A DNA stretch of 64,000 nt. Origin: Euclidia mi (Eukaryota; Arthropoda; Insecta; Lepidoptera; Erebidae). The stretch lies in contig OX123185.2 of assembly GCA_944739405.2 (NCBI GenBank), forward strand, positions 7,065,840 through 7,129,839, read 5' to 3'. Shown here piece after piece: positions 45,009 to 55,297 of the stretch (its first letter is position 1; each line of letters starts with the position of its first letter). Made by a program: the position numbers and the translations under genes. The notes under the pieces were generated by a model, which saw nothing but the letters and a program-made list of their open reading frames with translations, was not told the DNA's origin and ran no database searches.

Positions 45009-45515
45009 ATGTTACACATTGAAATTAAACTACAGTTTACGGATTTTATCGCGTTATATTACTTTCACTGGTTATTTGTTATTACATTCAAACCGAAAGA
45101 TCTAGAAACTACATTTTTATTACTAGCCGACGTTTCGAATTCTTTACAGGATTTATGTTCACGGCAGACTGAGGTAATATTTGTCTTTGTCTTGAATTTA
45201 AAAGTTATCTCAAAGTACCCGAACATTTTTCAACTATTGGTGTTACTATCTACGCAGAATGTGCTCACTGTGTCTTGATGTCTTCTGGTGACTTTGTCCT
45301 TTATGGGTTTCATTAGCCTGATAACAGGGTCCCAAGCTGGAGGTACATTCCAACCATCTTCCCTATCGAAATTAGGATGTTTTTTAATTTCAATAGCTTC
45401 ACGTATCATTCTTGGAATAAAGCGGTGTTCTTTTGCGAGTATCTGTGGTTTATCAAAGTAATATAACGCGATAAAATCCGTAAACTGCAGTTTTATTTCA
45501 ATGTTTTTTATAAAA
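45009..45515 (-). pseudogene. Penelope-like element fragment (GIY-YIG end) with inverted ends
   Basis: Minus strand 45515-45290 encodes ILAKEHRFIPRMIREAIEIK, KHPNFDREDGWNVPPAWDPV, the C-terminal GIY-YIG endonuclease region of Penelope-like retroelements. The untranslated block GCCGACGTTTCGAATTC and CACGGCAGACTGAGG follows at 45127-45175. About 50 bp of the coding-side end (TTTACGGATTTTATCGCG and neighbours) recur inverted at 45016-45060 and 45453-45505, the LTR-like inverted arrangement known for this class. The RT domain is absent. Confidence 0.75.
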
Positions 45516-46072
45516 CTCAATGGTAATAAATACTAACAAACTTTCGCGATTTGTACACATACTTATTTGTAATGGGACTCCATCGTCACCTTGTGACCAC
45601 ATCTGATGTAACCGGTGTGAAACTTCGGTGCAAATAAAAGAATACGTATCACCTTTCTTGTTAAATAATTACGCTAAATAATTACTGGTACGAAATATGA
45701 ATGTTCTAGAAAATTTATCGTTAACATGTTATTTGTTCATGTGTGATTATTTTGAGTTGCACAAGCTGTGGTACAGACATAAAAATAAAGGGACAAGTGT
45801 ACGACTGTTCCTTATATAAGGATGAGTTCTGTAAACAAATACTATCATTTCACTAATATCTAGAGCTACTGAATATAAGTGTAGGAATGGGATTATAAGT
45901 ATTTTATTTAAGCATGTTTTATATTTGTTTTGCTTAGCTGATTCTTTTTGCTTTTTCGATAAATTGGATTTTTTATTTGTTATAATGAATTTAAAGATAA
46001 ATTTTTAGATTACGTGAATGTAGAATGGTTGGACTGATGTTTAGATGAAACTAAATGATTTTAATGAATTGA
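45516..46072. other. No gene seen
   Basis: AT-rich; the missing N-terminal part of the following LINE ORF1 could not be traced here. Confidence 0.35.
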
Positions 46073-46300
46073 ATGATTTATCAATTTTTATACCAATTTT
46101 TATCATTTATTAAACCAAATGCCACAACCCAAGAAATAATTAGTAGTAGTAAACATTATGATATAACTGAACATGACAGAGTAATATTGTCTATAGGGCA
46201 GAATGACTCAAATCCATTTTTAATTGAGACTGAATTGTCTGCCTTTCTGAAGTCTATGAAATGCCAGGTATTTTTAATCAAGGTGTTTAAAATAAAATAA
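46073..46300 (+). pseudogene. LINE ORF1 fragment, SGNH-hydrolase-like (5' half)
   Basis: The frame encodes KPNATTQEIISSSKHYDITE, then DRVILSIGQNDSNPF and MKCQVFLIKVFK, resembling the esterase-like (SGNH) ORF1 seen in some Jockey/CR1-group LINEs; the G-x-N-D block is visible. It is interrupted at about 46300 by the element at 46305-49771; the rest of ORF1 resumes after it. Confidence 0.6.
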
Positions 46301-46812
46301 AAAACCGGTCAAGTGCGAGTCGGACTCGCGCACCGAGGGTTCCGTACAATCCTGTAGGTATATAAGTAAAAGTTCACCAGTCATAGTTATGGTATTTTTA
46401 TTGCAAAATGAAAACCATGACATTACAGTATGGAAAGCTGGAGGAGACAAAGAGGTCTTTTTCCTTAATTTATTTAAAGAAAAAGGCCTCTTTGTCGTTT
46501 GTAATCAGTCACCCTTTATTTTATATTAACATATATCGCTTCTTTTATAATATAACTTAAATACCTATACTTGCCTTGCAGCAGCCTTGCAAAAGTCTGC
46601 TGATGAATGATGGTGAGATTTTTATCAAAGTTATTGATTTACAAAGTTTTTAGTGACTATTAGAAATCTGTAACAAAAATATTAATAAAGTATTTTTAAT
46701 AATTATAGTATTTATTTGCGATGAAAATAAAACTATTACTAGGTGACTATTTGCACACAAAATAAAACAATAATTAATATTCTTAATAAAAAAAAAATAA
46801 CAAAAATAAGTA

Positions 46813-47090
46813 AGTGGCGATAGCCCAGTGGTGTACGTAACGGACTGCCGAGACGATCATCTCGGGTTCGATCCTCAGGTACCCCGGACACACATCACTG
46901 ACTTTTCGGAGTTACATATGTGGGTGTTTAAAACGTTAATCATCGCTCGCTAAGTAATGTGCCCGGTATATGGCAATAGGCTCGCCCCCTATTACCTACA
47001 TTGGGACCGAAACATAACTGGTGAAGTGTGGGTGTATAATACACCTCTGCATACCCCTTCGGGGATAAAAAGGCGAGATGTATGTAAAGA
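46813..47090 (+). repeat. Mosaic SINE: SINE-B-type head with SINE-A tail
   Basis: Head GGCGATAGCCCAGTGG, ACGGACTGCC, B-box-like GGTTCGATCC, and CACTGACTTTTCGGAGTTA as in SINE-B. The second half has GGCAATAGGCTCGCCCCC, ACATTGGGACCGAAACATAA and CCTCTGCATACCCCTTCGGG as in SINE-A. Confidence 0.8.
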
Positions 47091-47144
47091 TGTGATACGT
47101 TATGTAAATTAAAATAAACATAAAAATGGAAATGAAAATTTTAA

Positions 47145-47385
47145 AGTATGGAATTAAGTATAAAATTTGAACCAGACCTGTAAATGGTGACTGAAAAAGG
47201 TAGGAATATTGAAGTTGAAGAATACATTGAATATTGAAGTTCGAAAAAAGTTATCTTTAGTTGTACTACTTCGTGTTGTGCTAGTGTTTATTAACGGAAA
47301 CATGTTTATAGATGAAAAATATGTAGAAATTCCATTTTGGGGATTCATTCTAAAATCAATATTGAAGTCTCCCACGACCATCAGA
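47145..47385 (-). pseudogene. APE-type endonuclease fragment
   Basis: Minus strand begins VVGDFNIDFRMNPQNG (the G-D-F-N motif) and continues TTRSSTTKDNFF and a degraded S-x-H-L-x-V block, the order of an APE-like endonuclease C-terminal half. The D and H neighbours are partly eroded. It could come from a LINE or from the EN domain of a Helentron-type element. Confidence 0.55.
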
Positions 47386-47449
47386 CGAGAACATAAATTA
47401 TACCTATTGAGGTTACTGCCCTATATTGTTGTATTTATGCAACGGTAGG

Positions 47450-47545
47450 TACAGCTGGCCGTTCTTGTTCTGAGCAGTATATTTCAGATTTTTTAGGACG
47501 ACCACTTTTATTGCGTTTAGGACGGCCAACCTTTGAATCTAGAGT
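47450..47545 (-). pseudogene. AT-hook-like basic segment
   Basis: Minus-strand reading gives LDSKVGRPKRNKSGRPKKSE, with two G-R-P-K cores. It lies between the OTU and endonuclease relics on the same strand, so it may have belonged to the same protein. Confidence 0.45.
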
Positions 47546-47639
47546 TTTTTTTTAACGAGCTTACCTTAATATGATTGTATGTATTATTAAGAAATCCTTA
47601 GCACACAATTGGCAAACAAAAATCATAATGACCTGATGA

Positions 47640-47961
47640 TAAGTTGCCTGAAAGAAGTAAACGCTTTATTACATATCCTTCTCTGCCAAAATACACCCCT
47701 CAGAATACCCGTATTATGTTCATACACTTCGAACCTCGCTGGATACAAACATCTGCCGCCTTCACCTCAGCATTACCGCCATAACTAGAGGATTGGAGCA
47801 TCGTAGCTTTGTACTCATGTCGTGAAAAGAAAGGATCTCTCCGGGCATCGCTTGTATATAAATGAAACTCGTCCTTAGTATTTGTGTTTGTTCAAAATTA
47901 GTGGTATTATAAATAGAGAACGCTATTGCATGAAATAAACAACTTCCATCGGGAGCCATAG
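47640..47961 (-). pseudogene. Decayed OTU cysteine protease domain
   Basis: Starts APDGSCLFHAIAFSIY, the catalytic D-G-x-C loop of OTU-family deubiquitinases. After a frameshift near the HDM residues a second frame gives YKATMLQSSSYGGNAEVKAA, and a third gives GREGYVIKRLLLSGNLSSGH followed by YDF, carrying the catalytic His block. At least two or three frameshifts separate the pieces, so it is a pseudogene. OTU domains are known in some Helitron-group and other transposons; the location within a mobile element fits that origin. Confidence 0.6.
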
Positions 47962-48204
47962 GTATTATACTATGTTAAATAGTATTTTCGTTGACAATTA
48001 ATGCAACTATAGCCATAATTATATTGTGATAGTATGTTATACTCTCTGGTGGCTGGTCGACAAACAGAATAATTAGCAAAACAGTTTGAAGACTATGTAA
48101 TTCTTTGAAATCTAAATCTCAATCAGCCTATCGCAGTCCACTGCTGGATATAGGCCTCTTCCAAGACGCACCACAGTACACGGTCTTCAGCCTTCCGCAT
48201 CCTT

Positions 48205-49700
48205 TATCTGTGCGATAAGACGTTGCATCGTACCAAATTTCAAGATTTTTAGTTCATGGGTTTTGATTCCCTTGCGAGTAGTCAAAGAAAACATGATTAT
48301 ATTGCTCTTTTTTTTGATTGCGTAGACATAGAAGTTTAATTTTGTTACAGCCTAACGGTGTTATATACCTGAGTATTTGATATGAATTTCATTTTAATAC
48401 CTCTACGCGTTCAAGAGAAAGGGGTAGTAACTTTAAATTTATTAAAAATATTTCTATTATATGATGTAACTAAAAATTTACGGTTTTCGCAATTTTTCCT
48501 TTATATGTGATATAAGACGTTGCTTCGTACCAAATTTCAAGATTTTGAGTTCACGGGAAGTACCCTGTAGGTTTAGATTCCCTTGCGAGTAATCGCGAGT
48601 TTGAAAATATGATTATATTGCTCTTTCTTTTGATTGCGTAGACATAGAAGTTTGATTTTGTTACAGCCTAACGGTGTTATATACCTAAGTATTTGATATG
48701 AATTTCAATTTAATACCTCTACGCGTTCAAGGGAAAGGGGTAGTAACTTTAAATTGATTAAAAATATTTTTTTATATGCTGTAACTAAAAATTTACGGTT
48801 TTCGCAATTTTTCCTTTGTATGTGATATAAGACGCTGCTTAGTACCAAATTTCAAGATTTTGAGTTCACGGGAAGTACCCTGTAGGTTTTGTTTCACTTG
48901 CGAGTATTCGCGAGTTTGAAAATATGCTTATATTGCTCTTTCTTTTGATTGCGTTGACATAAAAGTTTGATTTTGTTGCAGCCTAACGGTGTTATATACT
49001 TGAGTATTTCATATGAATTTCAATTTAATACCTCCACGCGTTCAAGAGAAAGGGGTAGTAACTTTAAATTTATTAAAAATGTTTTTATTATATGATGTAA
49101 CTAAAAATTGACAGTTTTCGCAATTTTTCCTTTGTATGTGATATAAGACGCTGCTTAGTACCAAATTTCAAGATTTTGAGTTCACGGGAAGTACCCTATA
49201 GGTTTTGATTCACTTGCGAGTAGTCGCGACTTTGAAAATATGCTTAGATTGCTCTTTCTTTTGATTGCGTTGACATATAAGCTTGATTTTGTTGCAGCCT
49301 AAAGGTGTTATATAGTTGAGTATTTGATATGAATTTCAATTTAATACTTCCACGCGTTCAAGAGAAAGGGGTAGTAACTTTAAATTTATTAAAAATATTT
49401 TTTTATATGCTGTAACTAAAAATTTACGGTTTTCGCAATTTTTCCTTTATATGTGATATGAGACGTTGCTTCGTACCAAATTTTAAGATTCTGAGTTCAC
49501 GGGAAGTACCCTATAGGTTTTGATTCCAATGCGAGTTTGAAAATATGCTACAATTTGCAGCATAATCGGCTGTATCTTTCAATTGCTTTGGATTAGAAGT
49601 TTGAATTTTTTACAGCTCTATGGAACCGTAGATTTGAGTATTTATTATAAATTTCAGTTTGATACCTCCACGTATTCCTGAGAAAAAGGGTCTTGACAGA
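48205..49700. repeat. 315-bp tandem array, about 4.7 units
   Basis: The marker GCGT-GACATA-AAGTTT occurs at 48320, 48636, 48951, 49266 and, diverged, near 49584, giving periods of 315-318 bp. Each unit also holds CGCGTTCAAG..AAAGGGGTAGTAAC, AATTTACGGTTTTCGCAATT, GAGTTCACGGGAAGTACCCT. The last unit merges into the 3' end of the host element. Confidence 0.9.
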
Positions 49701-49847
49701 CGGACGGACAACAAAGTGATCCTATAAGGGTTCCGTTTTTTCCTTTCGAGGTACGGAACCCTAAAAATAAATATTTAAATGAAAATAAATTAAATTCTCT
49801 TTTACGTTATATTTCAAAACAGTATACACATTGATATTGACTATTAG

Positions 49848-50084
49848 AATTCATATAACTACTGGAATACTATTTGTAAGCACATCAATTCTGCTCTGGA
49901 TTTAGTTGATTATAATCAAACATTTCTAATGCAAGCAAACAAAGCTGTTTCTAGGCGTAATGCATACTGGTATGATGTGGGGTCGACGTATTCTATCTCT
50001 GAGGTAATGCACCAAAACCACAATGTTCTGACAAAGGATCAAAGCACTCAAACGGAATCAGATGATTTGCTTTTTCGTCAGTAA
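49848..50084 (+). pseudogene. LINE ORF1 fragment (3' half)
   Basis: The frame encodes NSYNYWNTICKHINSALDLV, RRNAYWYDVGSTYSISEVMH and ends TQTESDDLLFRQ before a TAA. It continues the ORF1 interrupted at 46300; an in-frame stop just upstream (near 49845) shows decay. It overlaps the nominal start of the ORF2 frame. Confidence 0.6.
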
Positions 50085-51444
50085 AACTAGCTTTGTTAGA
50101 ATTTTACATCAAAATGTAGCGGGTTTACTTAACAAGCGACATTTATTAGAATTAAATCGTAATGAACTTTTAGATAATAAGAAAGATGTAGATATAATAT
50201 GTTTGACTGAAACTTTTATACAAAAAGGACATGAACGAATGGTAAATATATCTGGCTATTGTCTCGCCGCTTCCTTCTGTAGACAAGCTAAACAAAAGCG
50301 AGGGGGCGTATGTATTTTAATAAAACAAGGGCTACAATACAAGCAAGTCACATTTTGTTCAGGTCTCTCAGTAGACAAAGATTTTGAATGTTGTGCCATA
50401 GAGTTAGTTTCACAAAATATGTTTATCATCTGTTTATATCGAACACCTGACTCAAACTGTAAAATTTTCTTTAATAAACTTGATACACTACTCTATAAAA
50501 TGACATACAGATATAATAAAAAGATTATACTGGCTGGTGGTCTTAATATTGACATACTACAAACGAATAAAAATGAAACAAAAATTTTAATAGACATCAC
50601 AAAAAAATACAATTTACACTTACATATAAATCAGGCCACTCGAAAGCAATCATGCATCGATCACATAATAAGCAACATGCCTTTTGCAACTGGTGAATTA
50701 CTACATCTCGGGATATCCGATCATAACACAGCCCAATTGCTTAACATCCCCACGACTAATAAGGATACTCCATTGACCGAATATTTTATTTATAAACTTG
50801 ACTATGCTACAGAATACATGCAAAAATTTAAAAAATGTTTGTCGAGTTTATCATTTAGTGATGTTTACAACAATGATACAACAACAACAAAACACAACTG
50901 CAACAAAATCAAACTTTTATGCAGTATAATAAATAGATTCGAGTATGTCCTTTACAAACTACGGAAAACTTCCACTGAACATACTGTGCTAGCGGCATAT
51001 CACGGCTACGTATCCTCGGTACTAAACTACGGTCTCATATTGTGGGGCAACTCTACTGAGGTACAACGTGCTTTTTTGGAACAAAAGAAATGTGTTCGCG
51101 CCATTCATGCCATACCACCATGGGAGTTCTGCAAGCCGTTTTTCAAACGGTCTCGCATACTCACTCTACACTGTATGTATATACTGGAGTCAGCTAAATT
51201 TGTTATGCAACATCCTAACTTCTTTAAAAAAGCAAGAGACTTGTACCCTCGTAACACCAGACATCCAGAAAGAATTGTAATGCAAAAGGTACCCAGAACG
51301 GCTATGTATTTAAACAGTAGTATTGTAATGTGTGGACGCATTTTTAATGCGTTACCTAGTAGTTTTAAACAAATACCTACACACAAATTTTATAAGAAAT
51401 TTAAAGACTGGCTCATTGAGAAATCCTTCTACTCAATAAAATAA
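50062..51444 (+). CDS. LINE ORF2 with RT domain deleted in frame (460 aa)
   Basis: Residues about 12-225 are an APE-like endonuclease: ILHQNVAGLLNKR, CLTETFI (47-53), YRTPDSN, LAGGLNIDI (157-165; the usual G-D-F-N Asp is Gly), SCIDHIIS and GISDHN (218-222). From about residue 291 the protein is the C-terminal tail of a Jockey-like ORF2 (RFEYVLYKLRKTSTEHTVLA, LNYGLILWGNS, RTAMYLNSSIVMCGRIFNAL). The whole RT palm is absent and the two parts join in frame. The usual ORF2 length is 900-1000 residues. The element cannot self-mobilise; the open frame may be chance or a domesticated or non-autonomous derivative. ORF1 pieces lie directly upstream. Confidence 0.8.
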   Translation: MICFFVSKTSFVRILHQNVAGLLNKRHLLELNRNELLDNKKDVDIICLTETFIQKGHERMVNISGYCLAASFCRQAKQKRGGVCILIKQGLQYKQVTFCSGLSVDKDFECCAIELVSQNMFIICLYRTPDSNCKIFFNKLDTLLYKMTYRYNKKIILAGGLNIDILQTNKNETKILIDITKKYNLHLHINQATRKQSCIDHIISNMPFATGELLHLGISDHNTAQLLNIPTTNKDTPLTEYFIYKLDYATEYMQKFKKCLSSLSFSDVYNNDTTTTKHNCNKIKLLCSIINRFEYVLYKLRKTSTEHTVLAAYHGYVSSVLNYGLILWGNSTEVQRAFLEQKKCVRAIHAIPPWEFCKPFFKRSRILTLHCMYILESAKFVMQHPNFFKKARDLYPRNTRHPERIVMQKVPRTAMYLNSSIVMCGRIFNALPSSFKQIPTHKFYKKFKDWLIEKSFYSIK

Positions 51445-51632
51445 TACTTTGAAGCCGTAAAAAATGAGTGTAAATTGTAATAATAGGTTAAGAAATAATT
51501 TACAATTTAATAGTTATTTATATCTAATGTTAATATAATTATTTTGGATTTTAATTGAGATTTGCATGTCACAGTTTGACAAAATGTATATGGCTCCTAT
51601 TATATATTTCAACTTATGTACCTACATTTGAT
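51445..51632 (+). other. 3' UTR of the Jockey-like LINE, abutting an R4 relic
   Basis: AT-rich 3' UTR (with GACAAAATGTATATGGCTCC) ending near 51632, where minus-strand R4/Dong coding begins abruptly. The boundary may be the LINE insertion point in the R4 element. Confidence 0.55.
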
Positions 51633-54020
51633 GATCATTGCAAGGCGCTTAGATCGATCTATCACTACTATGTCTGGCTTGTTAGCCACAATAGTTCTAT
51701 CAGTAATGATAGATCGATCCCAATACATGGTGGCACGACCATTTTCAAGAACTGGGTCGGGCACATACCTGTAGTACGGTATTTCAGAGTCAACAAGTTG
51801 GTACTTTAAGGCAAGTTGCTGGTGGACAATCCTGGCCACTTGGTTGTGTCTATGCAAATACTCGCCGTTGGCAAGACGAGAACCACCAGATACTATATGT
51901 CTGAGAGATTCACCAGGCTGGTGACATGCCCGACATATGTCAATCGTCCCATCCCTCAGGATATACTTCCGGTAGTTATTCGTCATGACAACCTCGTCCA
52001 TAATCGCAAAGACAAAACCTTCTGTTTCGGCGAAAAGATCGTCAAAACGTAGCCAGGACACAGAAGCTGGTAGGTCTACATCGGGTCCATGCAGGGCCCG
52101 ATAAAAACGTCCATGCAGCTCTTTACCTTTCCATACCTCCTTGCGCTCCTCAACACCAAGTACGGCAGGTTTGCGCCAGTTCTCCTTAGCCAGACCCGGC
52201 GGGGTAAGCCCGTTGTCCACAGTGACCACATCACGGTGGACACCCGCGTCAGTGCTGAGAAAATATTCCCTGAGACTGCACACCTCGCGGTTATGGAGGG
52301 TCTTGGCACTTAAGAAGCCGCGACCCCCGCACTTCCGCGGGATGTACAATCTCATTACTGACGACCGCGGGTGATGCATCCGGTATGTAGTTAGTAGACA
52401 ACGGACTTTTCTATCCAAGGCATCAAGTTCTGTTTGAGTCCACCTAGGTATGCCGAAGGAGTACATTAAGACTGGCATGGCCCAACCGTTACAGGCGCGC
52501 ACCCTGTTGCCGCCTGATAAAAAACTATTTAAGATTTTTCTCAAACGGCCAAAGAAGCGCTCCTGCAACGCCTGTTTCATGCCAGTCTCAGCAATACCTA
52601 GTGCCTGCGACATACCTAGATATTTGTAGGTTGCGGTTGCAGAGAGAGATCTAAGTTGTGTGAAATCTGAAAGTTCTATACCATCAGATTCCACAACCCT
52701 GCCCTTCTTTACATGCAAAACCGCACATTTATCTACACCGAACTCCATCTTGATAGACTTACTAAAGTTTTCAGTTACCTTTATTAACTCTGTCAACTGG
52801 AGGTCAGTGGAGGTAAATAGTTTTAAGTCATCCATGAAAAGAAGGTGAGATATTACTTGACCTCTGCTGTGCAACCGATAGCCTAGCCCTGAATTGTCGA
52901 GCAAAGTGCTAAGAGGATTCAGTGCTAGACAAAACCACAAGGGACTCAAACTGTCACCTTGGAAGATCCCTCGTTGGATCTTAATAGGATCGCCGCATCC
53001 GAGAGTCCGTCGACACCCTGGATAGCGAAGAACCGTACTCCACTGCCCCATACACGTCTCAGAGTTGAATCAACTTTGTACAACTCTAGCACTCTCAAGA
53101 GCCATGTATGTGGCACAGAGTCGTAGGCCTTCTTATAATCTATCCAGCATGTCGCTAGATCCTTTCGGCTGCGGCGAACCTGTTGGCTAATGGTCATGTC
53201 TATAAGGAGTAGCTCTTTAGTACCACGCGACCCACTTTTACATCCATTTTGAGAACTGGACATGATTTTATTAGTATATATATGTTTGGCCAGTTTAGTT
53301 CTCAAAATGGATGTAAAAAGTTTATAGACCGTCGATAGGCAGGTTATAGGTCTATAATTTTTTGGGTCCGTGGTACTTCCTGTTTTAAAAAGCAGGTGGG
53401 TAATGCCAGTTGTTAAGAAGATTGGAAGCGTTCCTGATTCTAGAGATGATTGGAATTGGGACGCCAAACGAGCATGTGCACTACGCAGCCACTTCAACCA
53501 AAAGTTGTGCAATCCGTCCGGACCTGCCGCTTTCCAGTTTGGTAACGGACGGACTGCACAGTTAACATCTGTAGCTGTAATAGCTACGGCATCCATATTA
53601 GGGATTGCCGCACATGATCGCTCAACATCCCTAAACCAACCATCTTCCGTGTGGCTAACGGGGGTCGACCAGATGCTACTCCAGAACGTATTTGTAGTTT
53701 CATTATCTGGTAGACTCCCATCAACCACACCTAGACCGGGACGCTCCCAATTTCTATACACCCACCTTTCATCCTTTTGGAATGTGCGATTCTGGGAATA
53801 TCTGCCTATACGTTTTTTATAGCGTTTGATACGATTTGCCCACGCATAAATCTTCTGCTTCAGGAAGTCGATGCGATCTGTGACCAGCGACGCGTATTCT
53901 CGTGGCCTAATACCCGTTCCTGCAAAGGCGCGGGTCACAAAACGCATCACTCTCGGGCGAGTATTGCCCGACCTGAAGCAGATCAGCTTGCCAATGATAT
54001 TATTATTATTATCTACAATA
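51633..54020 (-). pseudogene. R4/Dong-clade LINE relic (RT, zinc knuckle, partial REL endonuclease)
   Basis: Two overlapping minus frames, 54028-52946 and 53051-51609, joined by a +1 shift near 53047 (extra G after RRVW). Visible: PNWKAAGPDGLHNFWLKWL, KNYRPITCLSTVYKLF, RT motif A CWIDYKKAYDSVPHTW, then RGIFQGDSLSPLWF and catalytic FMDD (residues 72-75 of the second frame). The C-terminal zinc motif is C373-x2-C376..H385 with the last Cys replaced by Gly390. The endonuclease start NKPDIVVID (457-465) is followed by truncation at about 51633. The N-terminus is also missing, ending near an (ATT)n run at 53998. Clade assigned from motif wording. Confidence 0.85.
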
Positions 54021-54028
54021 TGTGGCAA

Positions 54029-54426
54029 GATTATGAAGATGTTTATGTATGGATGATTATTGTATGATTGATTTACCTGTGGTATGATAGTAATCTTTAT
54101 AGTTTTAGAGAAATACTGTTAAATGAAATATAAACTTACGATACGATTTTTAAGCCTGCTTTGGCATTTCATAAGCAAATGTATATTATTGAAACTATTC
54201 CTAATGATAAGCGTAACTGGGCATAGCTTTTTCGGTGTTAAATTAGTTGTATTTTTACAATAATTCCTAATTGTATGTATTCCAGATTCTAGTAACAAAT
54301 ATAACAAATTGTGATTTGTACAAATATATTCATGAGTTATAATTTATATTAGTAAATGAAATTTATAAGTAAAATGAATTTATGTTACAATAAGATTTTG
54401 CGAAAATAGTGTCATAACTTAAAAAA
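54029..54426. other. No gene seen
   Basis: AT-rich, without supported features. Confidence 0.4.
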
Positions 54427-54812
54427 AGGCAGCGATAGCCTAGTGGAGATACCAACAGACTGCCATGCAGAGGGTGTCGGGTTCGAATCCACGGCACGCA
54501 CCAATGACTTTTCGGAGTTAGGTGCGTATTGAATTGTTAATTATCGCTTGTCCCTTGCCTCGGAGAGCACGTTAAGCCGTCGGTCCCGGTTGTCATGAAG
54601 ATCTTTGACCGTCGTTACAGGGCAAATACAATCAGTACCTTCTAAATAAACTGACACTAGTCTAAACCATGGAATATCGTTATCCCTTCGAGTTACGGAG
54701 GTCAGGCAGGCAGTTGCTCTGTGCAAAAGCTAATTTTCAGCCAAATCCGGTTAGCTAGGAAGCGGACCCCAGATTGAAACCTGGGATAACGCTAAGAGGA
54801 TGATGGTGTCAT
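54427..54812 (+). repeat. Third SINE type: SINE-B head with a different tail
   Basis: Head GGCAGCGATAGCCTAGTGG, ACCAACAGACTGCCATGCAG, B-box-like GGTTCGAATCC. The body TTACGGAGGTCAGGCAGGCA and the tail TCCGGTTAGCTAGGAAGC, GGACCCCAGATTG, AAGAGGATGATG belong to neither SINE-A nor SINE-B, but to another common lepidopteran SINE tail as I remember it. Confidence 0.75.
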
Positions 54813-55056
54813 AACTTAAAATTATGAAAAATAAAGTTTAATTACAGAAATGAAGTGTGGGTAATATGTGAAATGAACCTGATTTAGTGTATGGCAAACG
54901 TTCATGTAATATAATTATGTAAAAAAAAGTATTGTAGACTATACTGAAAACTTCAAGGAATGTAAAATAAAAAAGGTAAATGACAATTAGTGTTTTAAAA
55001 CAAATTTAGGAATTTAAATATTTACAATTGACGTATCTTTTCCCAGTTACTAACTT

Positions 55057-55278
55057 ATTCATCATCATCATCATCATATCAGCCAAACGACGTCCACTGC
55101 TGGACATAGGCCTCCCCCAAGGTTCTCCACACAGACCGGTCTTGAGCCGCCCGCATCCAATCTCCTCCCGCGATCTTGACAAGATCGTCGGTCCACCTTG
55201 CGGGAGGCCTACCACTGCTGCGTCGTCCGGTACGTGGCCGCCACTCCAGAACCTTTCTGCCCCAATCCCACTGCTACT
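55057..55278 (-). pseudogene. 5'-truncated RTE-type LINE 3' end
   Basis: The minus strand reads WDWGRKVLEWRPRTGRRS, GRPPARWTDDLVKIAGGDWM and RAAQDRSVWRTLGEAYVQQW, then a stop and a (GAT)n tail: about 66 intact codons. This is the widespread endonuclease-RT C-terminus of insect RTE-type elements, a different family from the one at 24945. It sits 20-30 bp beyond the poly(A) signal of the small gene at 55332. Confidence 0.85.
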
Positions 55279-55297
55279 AACTTATTAGATTAATGGA

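Larger units (their letters stand above)
46305..49771. mobile_element. 3.5-kb element inserted in a LINE ORF1
   Basis: Left end: ACCGGTCAAGTGCGAGTC, GGACTCGCGCACCGAGGG, TTCCGTAC. Right end: CAACAAAGTGATCCTATAAG, GGTTCCGTTTTTTCC, GTACGGAACCCTAAAAA. The GGGTTCCGTAC word is inverted between the ends. I know this end pair as an abundant lepidopteran repeat, but not its class. Contents: a hairpin at 46446-46496, a SINE, minus-strand relics of an endonuclease, an AT-hook stretch and an OTU domain, and a 315-bp tandem array next to the right end. LINE ORF1 coding flanks it on both sides. Confidence 0.75.

Noticed and set aside
48205..49700. CRISPR-like regular repeats
   Set aside because: Period is 315 bp with whole-unit homology and no short repeat/unique spacer structure; the genome is eukaryotic.
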